The notes: generated from the sequence alone by a model not told the origin. Shown: positions 17,331-26,407, numbered from the stretch's first letter. The stretch: DNA of 64,000 bases from Kaistia defluvii (GCF_026343955.1 NZ_JAPKNI010000010.1:1-64000), one strand, 5' to 3'. Numbers and translations: made by a program.

Positions 17331-18590
17331 TCAGTATTTCTCCAGCGGCCGGCCGATCGTGCGCGCCAGATCCTCGGCGGTCGGCGGCGCGTCGGCGGAG
17401 AAATAGCCGTGCGCCTTCTTCGCCTCCATCTCGACGCGCGCGTCGACCGGAATCAGCGCATCCGGCAGCGCCACCCGCTCGCGGATCTCGATGCCGGAGC
17501 CGGTAATGGCGTCGTATTTCATGTCGGACATCGAGACGAAGCGGTCGATCCTGGTGATGCCGAGCCAGTGCAGCACGTCCGGCATCAATTGCTGGAAGCG
17601 GGCGTCCTGCACGCCGGCGACGCATTCGGTGCGCTCGAAATAGGTGGCCGCCTGGTCGCCGCCCTCCTGCCGCTTGCGCGCGTTGTAGACGAGGAACTTC
17701 GTCACCTCGCCAAGCGCCCGGCCTTCCTTGCGGTTGTAGACGATCAGCCCGACGCCGCCCGCCTGCGCCTCCTTCACCGCCTCCTCGATGCCATGCACGA
17801 GATAGGGCCGGCAGGTGCAGATGTCGGAGCCGAACACGTCGGAGCCGTTGCATTCGTCATGCACGCGGCAGGCGAGCGTCCGCTTCGGATCCGCGATCGC
17901 CGCCGCGTCGCCAAAGATGTAGAGCGTGATGCCGCCGATCGGCGGCAGGAACAGGGAGAGATCCGGCCGCGTCACCAGTTCCGGATACATGCCGCCGGTC
18001 TGCTCGAACAGGGTGCGGCGCAACTGGTCCTCCTCGACGCCGAAGCGCGCCGCGATGCCCGGCAGGTGCCAGACCGGATCGATCGCCGCCTTGGTGACGG
18101 CGACGTCGCCATTGCCATGCACGATGGTGCCGTCGATCGGCAGCCGCTTCAGCCGGATCGCCTCATGCAGTTCGATCATGGTGAGCCGCGCCTTGGTGAT
18201 GGCGATGGTCGGGCGGATGTCGACGCCCTCGGCGATCCGGTCGGCGAAAAGCTCGGCGGCGAGGTGGCCGAACGGGTCGAGCGAGACGATCTTGGCGGGG
18301 TCGGCCCATTGCGGGTGCGGGCCGATCGTGACGGCCGGCGAGGTGTTGCGATAGTCCGGCCGCTGGATCGGGTTCAGCGCGCCGGAGGAGACGGCAAGCG
18401 CGCGATAGAGCGAATAGGAGCCGCCATGCGTGCCGATCGTGTTGCGGTCGGCGGGGTTCGACACGGTTCCCACCACAGGCCCGCGCCGGCGTGGATCGGG
18501 ATCGCCCCAGCGGATCGGAAACCGGACCGGCGCCTGGGCGCCGGGATGCGAGGTGAGACGGATATGCGTCGAACGGTTGATCGTCGTCAT
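17331..18590 (-). CDS. GTP cyclohydrolase II homologue, Urc1-type (uracil catabolism)
   Basis: At 419 residues this is about twice the length of riboflavin-type RibA. The first ~170 residues form an extension (THIRLTSHPGAQ, GTHGGSYSLYRAL, RPDYRNTSP) characteristic of Urc1. The C-terminal half is GTP-cyclohydrolase-II-like with the zinc triad C-x10-C-x-C in HDECNGSDVFGSDICTC. NRKEGRALGEVTKF replaces RibA's RQEGRGIGL, and MSDMKYDAI sits where RibA has TNNPxK. These changes, the length and the DUF1688 neighbour argue for the URC uracil route, not riboflavin synthesis. The ATG at 18590 begins MTTINRSTH. The reaction in this pathway remains uncertain. Confidence 0.85.
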   Translation of the reverse strand: MTTINRSTHIRLTSHPGAQAPVRFPIRWGDPDPRRRGPVVGTVSNPADRNTIGTHGGSYSLYRALAVSSGALNPIQRPDYRNTSPAVTIGPHPQWADPAKIVSLDPFGHLAAELFADRIAEGVDIRPTIAITKARLTMIELHEAIRLKRLPIDGTIVHGNGDVAVTKAAIDPVWHLPGIAARFGVEEDQLRRTLFEQTGGMYPELVTRPDLSLFLPPIGGITLYIFGDAAAIADPKRTLACRVHDECNGSDVFGSDICTCRPYLVHGIEEAVKEAQAGGVGLIVYNRKEGRALGEVTKFLVYNARKRQEGGDQAATYFERTECVAGVQDARFQQLMPDVLHWLGITRIDRFVSMSDMKYDAITGSGIEIRERVALPDALIPVDARVEMEAKKAHGYFSADAPPTAEDLARTIGRPLEKY

Positions 18591-18718
18591 GATGCTCCAG
18601 CGAACCGGCCTGCGAGAGCACGTCAGAATGATCCGCGCCGCTGCGGAAGGGAAGAAAATTCGCGCGGGAGTTGGGTTTTGGGTTCGCGGCATTTCGGCAG
18701 AGCGCCGGACAGGCTCCA

Positions 18719-18858
18719 CCATCATCCTGAGGTGCCCGGCAAGACCGGGCCTCGAAGGAGGGTTCAGGGAACGGCCTTGGGGCGACGCGCCGTCCGCGAA
18801 GATGCCCGCTGGACCCTCCTTCGAGGCTTCGCTGACGCGAAGCACCTCAGGATGATGG
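18719..18858. repeat. Dispersed palindromic repeat, copy 1
   Basis: The 140-base element is bounded by perfect 17-base inverted repeats, ccatcatcctgaggtgc and its complement. Internal segments cctcgaaggagggt and accctccttcgagg are also complementary, so the whole element can fold into a long hairpin. A second copy with the same ends lies at 29597-29758. Confidence 0.75.
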
Positions 18859-19161
18859 TCGGCGCAGGCTTTCGCGAGCGAAGCCCACCAGGATGACGGC
18901 GAGGGTGGGGCGAGGGGGCGAACTTCCGCGTGGCGCGGTCGGCCGGCGCCGTCAGAACGTGCTGTCCGCCCGGCCGGCGCTGTCTTCACATCCGCCAGTC
19001 GCCCCCTGCGCTCCGCCCGCCCAAACCCGCCGGCGTCATTCCGGCGGAGGCCGGGATCCAGACGCGCCGGCGTCAACGGAAAGGTCTCGGCCAAGATTTC
19101 CATACCCGGTGTTCCTGGGCCCCGGCCTTCGTCGGGGCGACGGTCCGCAGCCTCGGCCAAC
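18859..19161. other. Non-coding stretch with degenerate repeats
   Basis: No convincing gene was found. The stretch includes a cattccggcggaggccgggatccag segment and its loose inverted counterpart near 19115-19143, a pattern typical of intergenic repeats in this order. Codon-level features of coding sequence are absent. Confidence 0.4.
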
Positions 19162-19197
19162 AAAAAAGCGACCGCGCCGGTGGAGGCGCGATCGCTT
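19162..19197 (-). terminator. Rho-independent terminator of galM
   Basis: Thirteen-base arms (19166-19178 and 19185-19197, one G-U type mismatch) with a 6-base loop are followed on the minus strand by ttttttgttgg. The hairpin lies 50 bases after the galM stop. A further perfect palindrome, ctcctcccgcgcgggaggag, sits between them at 19209-19228. Confidence 0.8.
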
Positions 19198-19245
19198 CAT
19201 CAAGGGCCGCTCCTCCCGCGCGGGAGGAGCCAGCGAAGAAAGTGC

Positions 19246-20259
19246 TCAGCCGGTGCGGCTGAAGCGGAACAGGGTTTCCTGGTGATAGGTCTCGCCGGGG
19301 CGCAGCACCGCGCTCGGGAAATCCTTCTGGTTCGGTGCGTCGGGGAAGAGCTGTGCCTCGAGGCAAAGGCCCGCATTGGCGCCATAGACCTCGCCATTGA
19401 TGCCGGCGTCCTTCGAGGCCACCATCTGGCCGCCATAGAATTGCACGCCCGGCTCGGTAGAGGTGACTTCGAGCGCGACGCCGCTCTTGGACGAGGAGAG
19501 CACGGCGATCGGCTGCGGCGTGGCGACCTTTTCGCGTCGGACGACCATGTTGTGGTCGTAGCTCTCGACCACGCCGTCATGGCCTTCGCCGAAGCGGCGG
19601 CCCGTGCGGAAGTCGTATTCGGTGCCGGCGACGGGACGGAACTCGCCGGTCGGGATCTTGCCGGCGTCGATCGGCAGGTAGGTCTCGGCCGGGATGGTCA
19701 GCATGTGGTCGCGGATCGTGCCGGCGCCGTCGAGGTTGAAATAGCTGTGCTGCGCCAGGTTCACCAGGGTCGGCTTGTCGGTCGTGGCGGAGATCACGGT
19801 CTTCAGCGTGCCGGGCGCCTCGATCGAATAGGTCAGTTCGACCTCGACCTTGCCGGGATAGCCCTCTTCGCCATCGGCGCTGGTGATGCCGAGCGTGACG
19901 CTGGACGGCGTCGATCGCAGCAGCGTCCAGACGCGCGTGCCGAAGCCGTCGAAGCCGCCATGCAGGTGGTTCGGCGCCTCGTTCTGCGACACCTGGTAGG
20001 GCGTGCCGTCGATCTCGAAGCGGCCGTCGGCGATGCGGTTGGCGAAGCGGCCGGCGATCGCGCCGAAATAGGTGCGGTTGCGCAGATAGGCATCCATGTT
20101 GTCATAGCCGAGCACCAGCGGATGCGTCACGCCGGCGAGACGAATGTCCTGGATCACGGCGCCGAAGGTCAGGATCGTCGCCGTCAGGTCGCCATTCGAG
20201 ATGGTGATGGCCTCGACAGGCGTGCCATCCGGCATCGTGCCGAAGGAGCGGGAAGTCAT
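19246..20259 (-). CDS. galM: Aldose 1-epimerase
   Basis: The 337-residue protein interconverts alpha and beta anomers of hexoses such as galactose or glucose. Motifs are GRFANRI, NHLHGG (first catalytic His), LAQHSYFNLDG (second catalytic His) and AGLCLEAQLFPDAPN with the catalytic Glu. The ATG at 20259 is preceded by GGAGAG, which is itself part of an upstream in-frame ATG; the ribosome site therefore favours the later start. The gene is monocistronic with a strong terminator and is divergent from the nucleoside hydrolase gene. Confidence 0.93.
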   Translation of the reverse strand: MTSRSFGTMPDGTPVEAITISNGDLTATILTFGAVIQDIRLAGVTHPLVLGYDNMDAYLRNRTYFGAIAGRFANRIADGRFEIDGTPYQVSQNEAPNHLHGGFDGFGTRVWTLLRSTPSSVTLGITSADGEEGYPGKVEVELTYSIEAPGTLKTVISATTDKPTLVNLAQHSYFNLDGAGTIRDHMLTIPAETYLPIDAGKIPTGEFRPVAGTEYDFRTGRRFGEGHDGVVESYDHNMVVRREKVATPQPIAVLSSSKSGVALEVTSTEPGVQFYGGQMVASKDAGINGEVYGANAGLCLEAQLFPDAPNQKDFPSAVLRPGETYHQETLFRFSRTG

Positions 20260-20656
20260 GTGCGTTCTCTCCATGGGTGTTTTCTAGGCGTTTGTTATCG
20301 GCCCCGGCCGGCGAACCGGCTGCGGGCGTCTTGGACATCGCAACTCAGGAACGGTCGCCCGGCGTCGGAAACATGGGAAACTCCGTTCGAAGAACCGGAG
20401 CGGAGATTGGCGTGGAAATCATTGCCAAAGCAACACCATAGCGGGTGCTGCCGGTGGGTTACGCGCTGAAACCAGCGCAAAGGAACGAATGCCCGCCGCG
20501 CCGCCCCATGCCAAGGCCGGGCGGCGCAGCCTCCGGCTTGACGCTTCCCTGCGCGCGCCCCTAACGTCCGCCGGCCCCTGTGCCGGCCCCTGACGGCCGG
20601 CAGGGCCGGGAGCCGTTTCCCGTCTTCCTCTTGTCCCTGCCCATGGAGTGCCGCGC
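20260..20656. other. Divergent intergenic region between galM and the nucleoside hydrolase gene
   Basis: The 397-base region should carry both promoters. An imperfect palindrome, ctccgttcgaagaaccggag, at 20381-20400 is a candidate operator. GC-rich direct repeats of ccggcccctg type occur near 20570-20600. No additional gene was recognised and no promoter could be placed with confidence. Confidence 0.35.
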
Positions 20657-21616
20657 GTGGCCCAGAAGCTCATTCTCGATGTCGATACCGGAACCGATGA
20701 CGCGGTCGCCATCATGCTGGCGGCGCTGCATCCGGAAATCGAGCTGATCGGCGTCACAACGGTCAACGGCAATGTCGAGGTCAAGTTCTGCACCGACAAC
20801 ACGCTGCGCGTGCTCGACCATATCGGCCGTTCCGACATCCCGGTCTATGAGGGCTCCAACCGCCCCTTCGTGCGCGACAATTTCCCCGTCGCGCGCGGCG
20901 TCACCGACCAGGCCTCGAAATTCCATGTCGAGACGCTGCCCGTCCCGGCGGCGAAGTCGAAGAAGGCCGACAAGGGCGCCGTCGATTATCTGGTCGAGAC
21001 CTATCGCAATGCCAAGGAGCCGATCGTGCTGATGCCGGTCGGCCCGCTTACCAACATCGCGGCGGCGCTGGCGGCCGATCCGGATTTCGCCAGGCGCGTG
21101 CCGGAGCTGATCATCATGGGCGGTGGCCATGAGATCGGCAACATGACGCCCTCGGCCGAATTCAACATCTGGGCCGATCCGGAAGCGGCGGCGCGGGTGT
21201 TCTCGGCCGGCTTCGAGAAGGTGACGCTGGTGACGCTCGACGCGACGCACCGGGCGCTGATTTCCTATGCCGATTGCGACCATCTCGCCATGCTCGGCAC
21301 GCCGGCCGCCCAGGCGACCTCGGACATCGTGCGCTTCCGCATCGAGATGCACGACATCTCCCAGAAGATGGAGGTGCTCGGCACGGCGCCGGTGCATGAC
21401 GCGGTCTGCGTCGCCTATCTGGTCGATCGCGACGTGCTGACCACCCGCCACCTGCATGTCGACGTCGAGACCGGCGGCGCGCTGACGGTTGGCCGCACGG
21501 TGATCGACACGCATTTCCGGGGCAATCGCGCCCCCAACGCCCACGTCGCCTTCGACGCCGACCCGAAGCGCTTCGTCGCCATGCTGACCGAGATCTTTTC
21601 GCATCCGCACGGGTAG
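20657..21616 (+). CDS. Inosine/uridine-preferring nucleoside hydrolase
   Basis: This 319-residue enzyme cleaves the N-glycosidic bond of ribonucleosides to base and ribose. The N-terminal calcium-binding motif is LILDVDTGTDDAVAIMLA. Further family blocks are MPVGPLTNIAAAL, IIMGGGHEIGNMTPSAEFN and the histidine segment TAPVHDAVCVAYL. The GTG at 20657 is chosen because GGAG lies eight bases upstream; another GTG at 20648 overlaps that site. If it accepts uridine it would release uracil for the nearby URC-type genes, but that link is an inference. Confidence 0.92.
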   Translation: MAQKLILDVDTGTDDAVAIMLAALHPEIELIGVTTVNGNVEVKFCTDNTLRVLDHIGRSDIPVYEGSNRPFVRDNFPVARGVTDQASKFHVETLPVPAAKSKKADKGAVDYLVETYRNAKEPIVLMPVGPLTNIAAALAADPDFARRVPELIIMGGGHEIGNMTPSAEFNIWADPEAAARVFSAGFEKVTLVTLDATHRALISYADCDHLAMLGTPAAQATSDIVRFRIEMHDISQKMEVLGTAPVHDAVCVAYLVDRDVLTTRHLHVDVETGGALTVGRTVIDTHFRGNRAPNAHVAFDADPKRFVAMLTEIFSHPHG

Positions 21617-21720
21617 GGGAGAGGCTGTGCCATCGTCACCAAGTAGGCGAACAGCGCAGAATCCAGACTAAGCCGCAGGCGGCACGATCCACTATTTGAT
21701 CATCCGCCTGCAACAGCACT

Positions 21721-23448
21721 CTATCCGCGCACTCGCAGATTTAGTGACTTTCGAGCCTCTCGAATATCGATCTTGGCGCGATAGCCATGTTTCTCCAACA
21801 GGTAAAGGAGATTTGCGCCGGTGAAGAGAGTGATCGGCTTTCCAGACGCAAAGGAGTGGGCGTCTGCTCCATAGTCAGCAGTCGTTATGAGGATACCCCT
21901 TGATGCCCCCTCGTGCTGCATTGTGCCATACAGATCTCTTACAGAATTGACACCGACGGTTCTAGTGTATCGCTTGGCCTGAATCACAATCTTTCCGCCC
22001 GTGATCGGGTCTGGATCGAAAGCGACAGCATCGACACCACCGTCGCTGCTGGCTTGGGTTATCTTCACCTCTCCACCCCTTGTCGCGAATTCTTTCTCGA
22101 ATAGCTCACGAACGAGATGTTCAAAGTCCTCCCAATCCATCGACGCCAGATTGGTCGCATCGGTTAAACTATCGGCGGTTTCGCGGGCGGGGACAAACCG
22201 GCGGTCCTCCTTATTGAGTTCCATGACGGGAGGAATCGGCGCAAGTGCCGAGAGGGTTGAGGCGGATACCCCCTTTAGGCTCTTGAAACAGGCCTTTGGA
22301 TCTACGCGGCGAAGATCGATCATCTCGAAATCGCTACGTTTTACCAGAACAGACATGATGCAGCTCGTAGTGTCACGGCCAGTCGTACGATCCACGTAAT
22401 TTGCGTAGCCGTTGAAGAGAACCTTTTCGATATTTCGACATTCGTCGGCCTCCAGTACTTCGTGAATCGTTCTGAGACAGATTTGGTAGCATGTCATATC
22501 GAAATTAGACTTCTGTTCTCGCTCGGAAATGAACGATTCCTTTATTTCTCCGGTGGCTGGAACAAATCGGACGGTCTTCAGCTTAGGCATATCGTCGGGA
22601 GAGGGTAGCCCATACGCGATAAGCAGGGTCCTATCATCAGAGGCGTAGTCAACCTCCAGCGATTTTTCGAAAAGATCACCGTAATTAGACCTTTCGAGGA
22701 CGAGACTGGCATGTTCGATGATGGACTGGGGTTCGGCAGTATATACGCCTCGGGCGAGAGCGTCGATTTTTGCGTTTCTTTCGGTTTGCTCGGCCAGGAA
22801 TGCGCTCTTCCGTGCGGCAAAATCGTTCTCAAATGCCGTCTTGCGGGCCTCCCACAGGAGCATCTGCTGCTTGAAACTAGCTTCGGCTTTGTAGCTCTGA
22901 TCCTGCCAAGTGTTCACAGCGTCTGAGTAAGTGTGCCGCGCTTCCTCAAGCTTTCGGTTCTTCCGCCCTAGAATGTAGTCCCAGATCGTCAGTGTCGGCG
23001 GGGAGAAATCAGGCTTTGGGACATTCTGGATTTGGGGCTTCTGCTCTCGGAAACGGTTCGCCTCGGGAAAGGGCCTCTTGTCTTTGAGCGCCTCCCAGTC
23101 GACTCTATCATCGACTGAAAGCGTGTGAGCGAGGATGCCTGCCAGGGCTTCAAGCCGTGCTGAAGCTTCGAGATTCCTTTGTTCAGCAGTATCCTTTCCG
23201 GCGATGACCGCAGTTTTTTTGCGATATTCTTCTAGTCTTTTATCCCAGTTTGCCATGAGCGCATCGACCTTGCCTTGTAGAAGATAAAGCTCTGGTGCAC
23301 TGAGTTCTTTGTGTAGAGATAGTTCTTTGTGCCAAAAATCTATGAAATATCGAAGGACTCTCGTTCCATCGACGCTATATTTTGCTTGAAGCTTTCCGAT
23401 CGAAATAGATGGAAGACTTGTTGACTTGATTTCGATCTCGTCGTGCAT
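21721..23448 (-). CDS. Mrr-like restriction endonuclease domain protein
   Basis: The 575-residue protein ends in an Mrr-type PD-(D/E)xK nuclease domain (about 439-560). It starts WEDFEHLVRELFEKEF, has SSDGGVD with the catalytic Asp near 473, and IQAKRY with the Q-x-K active site at 490-492. The N-terminal 430 residues are not recognised; about 150-235 are charged and likely coiled coil, with a KLEEARHTYSDAV segment. Mrr enzymes cut foreign or modified DNA. No methyltransferase or partner is adjacent. Base composition is distinctly AT-richer than the surroundings, indicating horizontal acquisition. A GGGGGGGCAGGG stretch precedes the ATG. Confidence 0.78.
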   Translation of the reverse strand: MHDEIEIKSTSLPSISIGKLQAKYSVDGTRVLRYFIDFWHKELSLHKELSAPELYLLQGKVDALMANWDKRLEEYRKKTAVIAGKDTAEQRNLEASARLEALAGILAHTLSVDDRVDWEALKDKRPFPEANRFREQKPQIQNVPKPDFSPPTLTIWDYILGRKNRKLEEARHTYSDAVNTWQDQSYKAEASFKQQMLLWEARKTAFENDFAARKSAFLAEQTERNAKIDALARGVYTAEPQSIIEHASLVLERSNYGDLFEKSLEVDYASDDRTLLIAYGLPSPDDMPKLKTVRFVPATGEIKESFISEREQKSNFDMTCYQICLRTIHEVLEADECRNIEKVLFNGYANYVDRTTGRDTTSCIMSVLVKRSDFEMIDLRRVDPKACFKSLKGVSASTLSALAPIPPVMELNKEDRRFVPARETADSLTDATNLASMDWEDFEHLVRELFEKEFATRGGEVKITQASSDGGVDAVAFDPDPITGGKIVIQAKRYTRTVGVNSVRDLYGTMQHEGASRGILITTADYGADAHSFASGKPITLFTGANLLYLLEKHGYRAKIDIREARKSLNLRVRG

Positions 23449-23597
23449 CCCTGCCCCCCCTTGTCACTTTGGCGACATACTGCGCTAAGATCCGGGGGGG
23501 CTTCAATAGATGGTAGCGAGCTCCACGCTTCGCAATCTTACCGCGACTGATGCAGTGCCAACGTCGAGCATTAGCTCGTCGCTTTTTGAGGCTCAGC

Positions 23598-25271
23598 TCA
23601 ACCCCCCCGCCGCACCACCTTCTCCGATGGCACGTCGAAGCGGCGGATGCCTTTGCGATCCGCCTCGTCGAGGGCGTCCTCGTAGCCGGCGTCGGCATAG
23701 CGCATCACGCCCAGCGAGGTGTCGTTGGTGAGCGCGCGGGCCAGGCGCTCGCCGGCGGCGGGCGTGCCGTCGGCGACCAGCGTCACGCCAGCCGAGGTCA
23801 TGTAGCCGGCATAGCCGCCGCCGCCCGAATGCACCGTGACGAGATCGGCGCCGGAGGCCGAGAGCGTCATCGCGTCGAGCAAGGGCCAGTCGGCGATCGC
23901 ATCCGACCCGTCGCGAAGATTTTCCGTCATGATGTTGGGATGCGCCATCGCCCCGGCATCGAGGTGATCGCGCGAAAAGGCGATCGGGCCGGAGAGCGCG
24001 CCGGCCGCCACCAGGTCGTTGACGGCGAGCGCCAGTTCGGTGCGCGCGCCATGGCCGAGCCAGGCAATCCGCGCCGGCAGGCCCTCGAACGGCACGTTTT
24101 CGCGCGCGAGGCGTATCCAGTTGGTGACGATGGCGTTGTCGGGAAAGCGCTCCAGCACCAGGTCGTCGATGCGGCGGATGTCGTCGGGATCGTTGGAAAG
24201 CGCCATCCAGCGGAACGGACCGATGGCGCGGGCGAAGAGCGGCCGCAGATAGGCCTCGGTGAAGATCGGGATGTCGAACGCGTTTTCGACGCCCGCTTCC
24301 CGCGCCTGGGTGCGGATCAGGTTGCCATTGTCGAACACCACCGAGCCATGCTTCTGGAAATCGAGCATGGCGCGGACATGCGGGACGATGGACGCGCGGG
24401 AGAGCGCCATGAGTCTTGTCGGATCGCTCTGACGCAATGCCCGCACTTCGGCGAGCGAAATCCCGGCCGGCACATAGCCATAGACGAGGTCATGCGCCGA
24501 GGTCTGGTCGGTGACGATATCGGGCACGATGCCGCGCCGAAAGATTTCGGGATAGATCTCGGCCGCATTGCCGACCAGCGCGATGGAGAGCGGCTCGCGG
24601 TGGTGGCGGGCATGCGCGATGCGCTGCAGCGCCGTGTCGAGGTCGGGCGCGATCTCGTCGACATAGCCGATCGCCTTGCGCTTCTCCGCCCGTTCGGGGT
24701 CGACGTCGACGGTGAGGATGGCGGCGTTGGCCATGCGACCGGCCAAGGGCTGCGAGCCGCCCATGCCGCCGAGGCCGGCGGTCAGGATGAAGCGTCCGGC
24801 GAGATCGCCGCCGAAATGCTTCTCGGCGATGCGCATGAAGATCTCGTAGGTGCCCTGGATGACGCCCTGGCTGCCGATATATTGCCAGGCGCCGGCTGTC
24901 AGCCCGCCCCAGCAGATCAGGCCCTTGCGCTCCAGCTCGTAGAAATACTCCGCCTTGGCCCATTGGCCGACGATGTTGCAATTGGCCATGATGACGATCG
25001 GCGCCTGCACCTGCGTCTTCAGGATGCCGATCGGCTTGCCGGACTGGACGATCAGCGTCTCGTCCTCGTCCATCGTCTTCAGTGCCCGGACGATGGCGTC
25101 ATGCGCCGCCCAGTTGCGCGCCGCCTTGCCGAGCGCCGCATAGACGATCAGGCTGTCCGGGTCCTCGCCGACCGCGAGCACGTTTTCGAGCAGCCGCAGC
25201 AGGCCCTCCTGCCGCCAGCCCTTGCAGCGAAGCATCGTTCCCGAGGTGACGGGATAGCGGGGATTGACCAT
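23598..25271 (-). CDS. Urocanase-family hydratase, probable thiourocanate hydratase
   Basis: The 557-residue protein aligns with urocanase throughout: VYAALGKAARNW, QSGKPIGILKT, TAGAWQYIGSQGVIQGTYE, LTAGLGGMGGSQPLAG and RDGSDAIADWPLLDA. The urocanase signature FQGLPARICWxGxGER, however, reads FEGLPARIAWLGHGAR (395-410), replacing its conserved Cys with Ala. SLHHGGGVGMGFSQHSG has become TVHSGGGGYAGYMTSAG (about 478-494). These changes in the substrate and NAD region, plus the neighbours, suggest water addition to thiourocanate during ergothioneine degradation rather than histidine use. Its ATG overlaps the DUF917 stop (TAATG). It is the last gene of the cluster. Confidence 0.8.
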   Translation of the reverse strand: MVNPRYPVTSGTMLRCKGWRQEGLLRLLENVLAVGEDPDSLIVYAALGKAARNWAAHDAIVRALKTMDEDETLIVQSGKPIGILKTQVQAPIVIMANCNIVGQWAKAEYFYELERKGLICWGGLTAGAWQYIGSQGVIQGTYEIFMRIAEKHFGGDLAGRFILTAGLGGMGGSQPLAGRMANAAILTVDVDPERAEKRKAIGYVDEIAPDLDTALQRIAHARHHREPLSIALVGNAAEIYPEIFRRGIVPDIVTDQTSAHDLVYGYVPAGISLAEVRALRQSDPTRLMALSRASIVPHVRAMLDFQKHGSVVFDNGNLIRTQAREAGVENAFDIPIFTEAYLRPLFARAIGPFRWMALSNDPDDIRRIDDLVLERFPDNAIVTNWIRLARENVPFEGLPARIAWLGHGARTELALAVNDLVAAGALSGPIAFSRDHLDAGAMAHPNIMTENLRDGSDAIADWPLLDAMTLSASGADLVTVHSGGGGYAGYMTSAGVTLVADGTPAAGERLARALTNDTSLGVMRYADAGYEDALDEADRKGIRRFDVPSEKVVRRGG

Positions 25272-26407
25272 TATTTCTTCTTCCGCTTCCTCTTCTTCGG
25301 TTCGTCCGCGAACACATAGCGCGCGAGCTCGATGCCCATCGCGGCTTCCACCGGCGGATAGACGGAGGGGTCGAGCACGCCGGCCGAAAGCGGGAGGATC
25401 GCCCCGGGCACATGCAGCACATGCACCGTCATGCCGACATGCAATTGCCCGACCGAGAGCGGCTCGCCATCCTTGTCGAGCGTGGTGATGACATCCGGGA
25501 AGGTGGCGAGCCGGGTGCCGCCGGCATCGTCGATCGCCATATATTCGTTCATCACATGCAGCGTCGTCGCCTTGTCGCCGGCGCCGATCACCACCGTGCC
25601 GATGTCGAAGGCGGCGTTGGTGTAGACGACGTCCTTGCGGGCGATCCGGCCGGAAACCGCGATATGGCCGCCCGTCACCTTGCAGATCGCGTCGATGACG
25701 GCGGTGCCGCTGCCCTTGCCGGCCCCCTTGCCGTCGGCCGCGACGATCGCCTCGCCCAGCGCCAGCGCCATCGAGATGCCGCCGAGCGCCGCGTTTTTCC
25801 GCACATAGCTGGCGCGGACCGGATTGCGCGCCGAGGCGATGAAGCCGCCCGACATGTCGGAGGCCGTGCGCAGGATCGGTGACACCTTGGCGGTCGCGCC
25901 GCGCACCACCAGCTCGATATAGCGGTTGTCGGCCCGGTTGCCGCCGACTGCCGTCTGGATCATCGGCTCGGGCGAGGCGGCGAGGCCGATCGAGCCCATG
26001 TCGCCGGTCGGATGCGCGCGGATATCGCCGACGGCGTCGAGCACCTTGGTGCCGAGAATGGCGGAGGGCAGCCAGCCGTTCAGCGTCGAGGAGCGGCCGT
26101 TCTGGCCCACCATCAGCGCCGCCAGCGGCTCGCCCAGCGCTTCCTGCAGCAGCCGCACGGCGTGGACATAGTCGACGCCCTGCATCTCCCATTGGGTGGT
26201 GCCGGCCGGCGCGCCGATCGCGGCGGCGGTCGCGACCCAGTCATTCTTGTCGAGTTCGTCGACGCTGACCAGTTCCGGCTTGCCGATGCGCACGGCCGCG
26301 AGCCCCAGCATGCGGCCATGGTCGGCCCAGCCGCCGCCCCCGGCGGCATAGACCGAGCCGCCGCGCACGGCGGGTTCGACGTCTTTCTCGGTCAGGATGC
26401 GGCCCAT
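25271..26407 (-). CDS. DUF917 protein, candidate thiohydantoin desulfurase
   Basis: The 378-residue protein matches the DUF917 family: AAGGGGWADHGRMLG near the N-terminus, VGQNGRSSTLNGWLPSA, AHPTGDMGSIGL and TFPDVITTLD. It ends in a lysine/arginine-rich tail. The family often accompanies hydantoinase genes. In ergothioneine degradation an otherwise unrelated enzyme removes sulfur from the thiohydantoin intermediate. Here DUF917 is the only enzyme of the cluster not otherwise accounted for, so that role is assigned by elimination. The stop overlaps the next ATG as TAATG, so it is translationally coupled to the urocanase homologue. Confidence 0.72.
   Translation of the reverse strand: MGRILTEKDVEPAVRGGSVYAAGGGGWADHGRMLGLAAVRIGKPELVSVDELDKNDWVATAAAIGAPAGTTQWEMQGVDYVHAVRLLQEALGEPLAALMVGQNGRSSTLNGWLPSAILGTKVLDAVGDIRAHPTGDMGSIGLAASPEPMIQTAVGGNRADNRYIELVVRGATAKVSPILRTASDMSGGFIASARNPVRASYVRKNAALGGISMALALGEAIVAADGKGAGKGSGTAVIDAICKVTGGHIAVSGRIARKDVVYTNAAFDIGTVVIGAGDKATTLHVMNEYMAIDDAGGTRLATFPDVITTLDKDGEPLSVGQLHVGMTVHVLHVPGAILPLSAGVLDPSVYPPVEAAMGIELARYVFADEPKKRKRKKK

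Noticed and set aside
17331-18590. Annotation as riboflavin ribA
   Set aside because: The protein is twice the usual length, its substrate motifs differ, and it is adjacent to DUF1688, so a uracil-catabolism role is more likely.
16314-18896. 860-codon open frame on the plus strand
   Set aside because: It is antisense to the DUF1688 and Urc1-type genes, has arginine-rich shadow composition and no recognisable domain. Long antisense frames are expected at this GC content.
23598-25271. Annotation as hutU for histidine use
   Set aside because: The signature cysteine is replaced, hutI/hutG/hutF are missing, and the partner lyase lacks MIO. Histidine degradation therefore does not fit.
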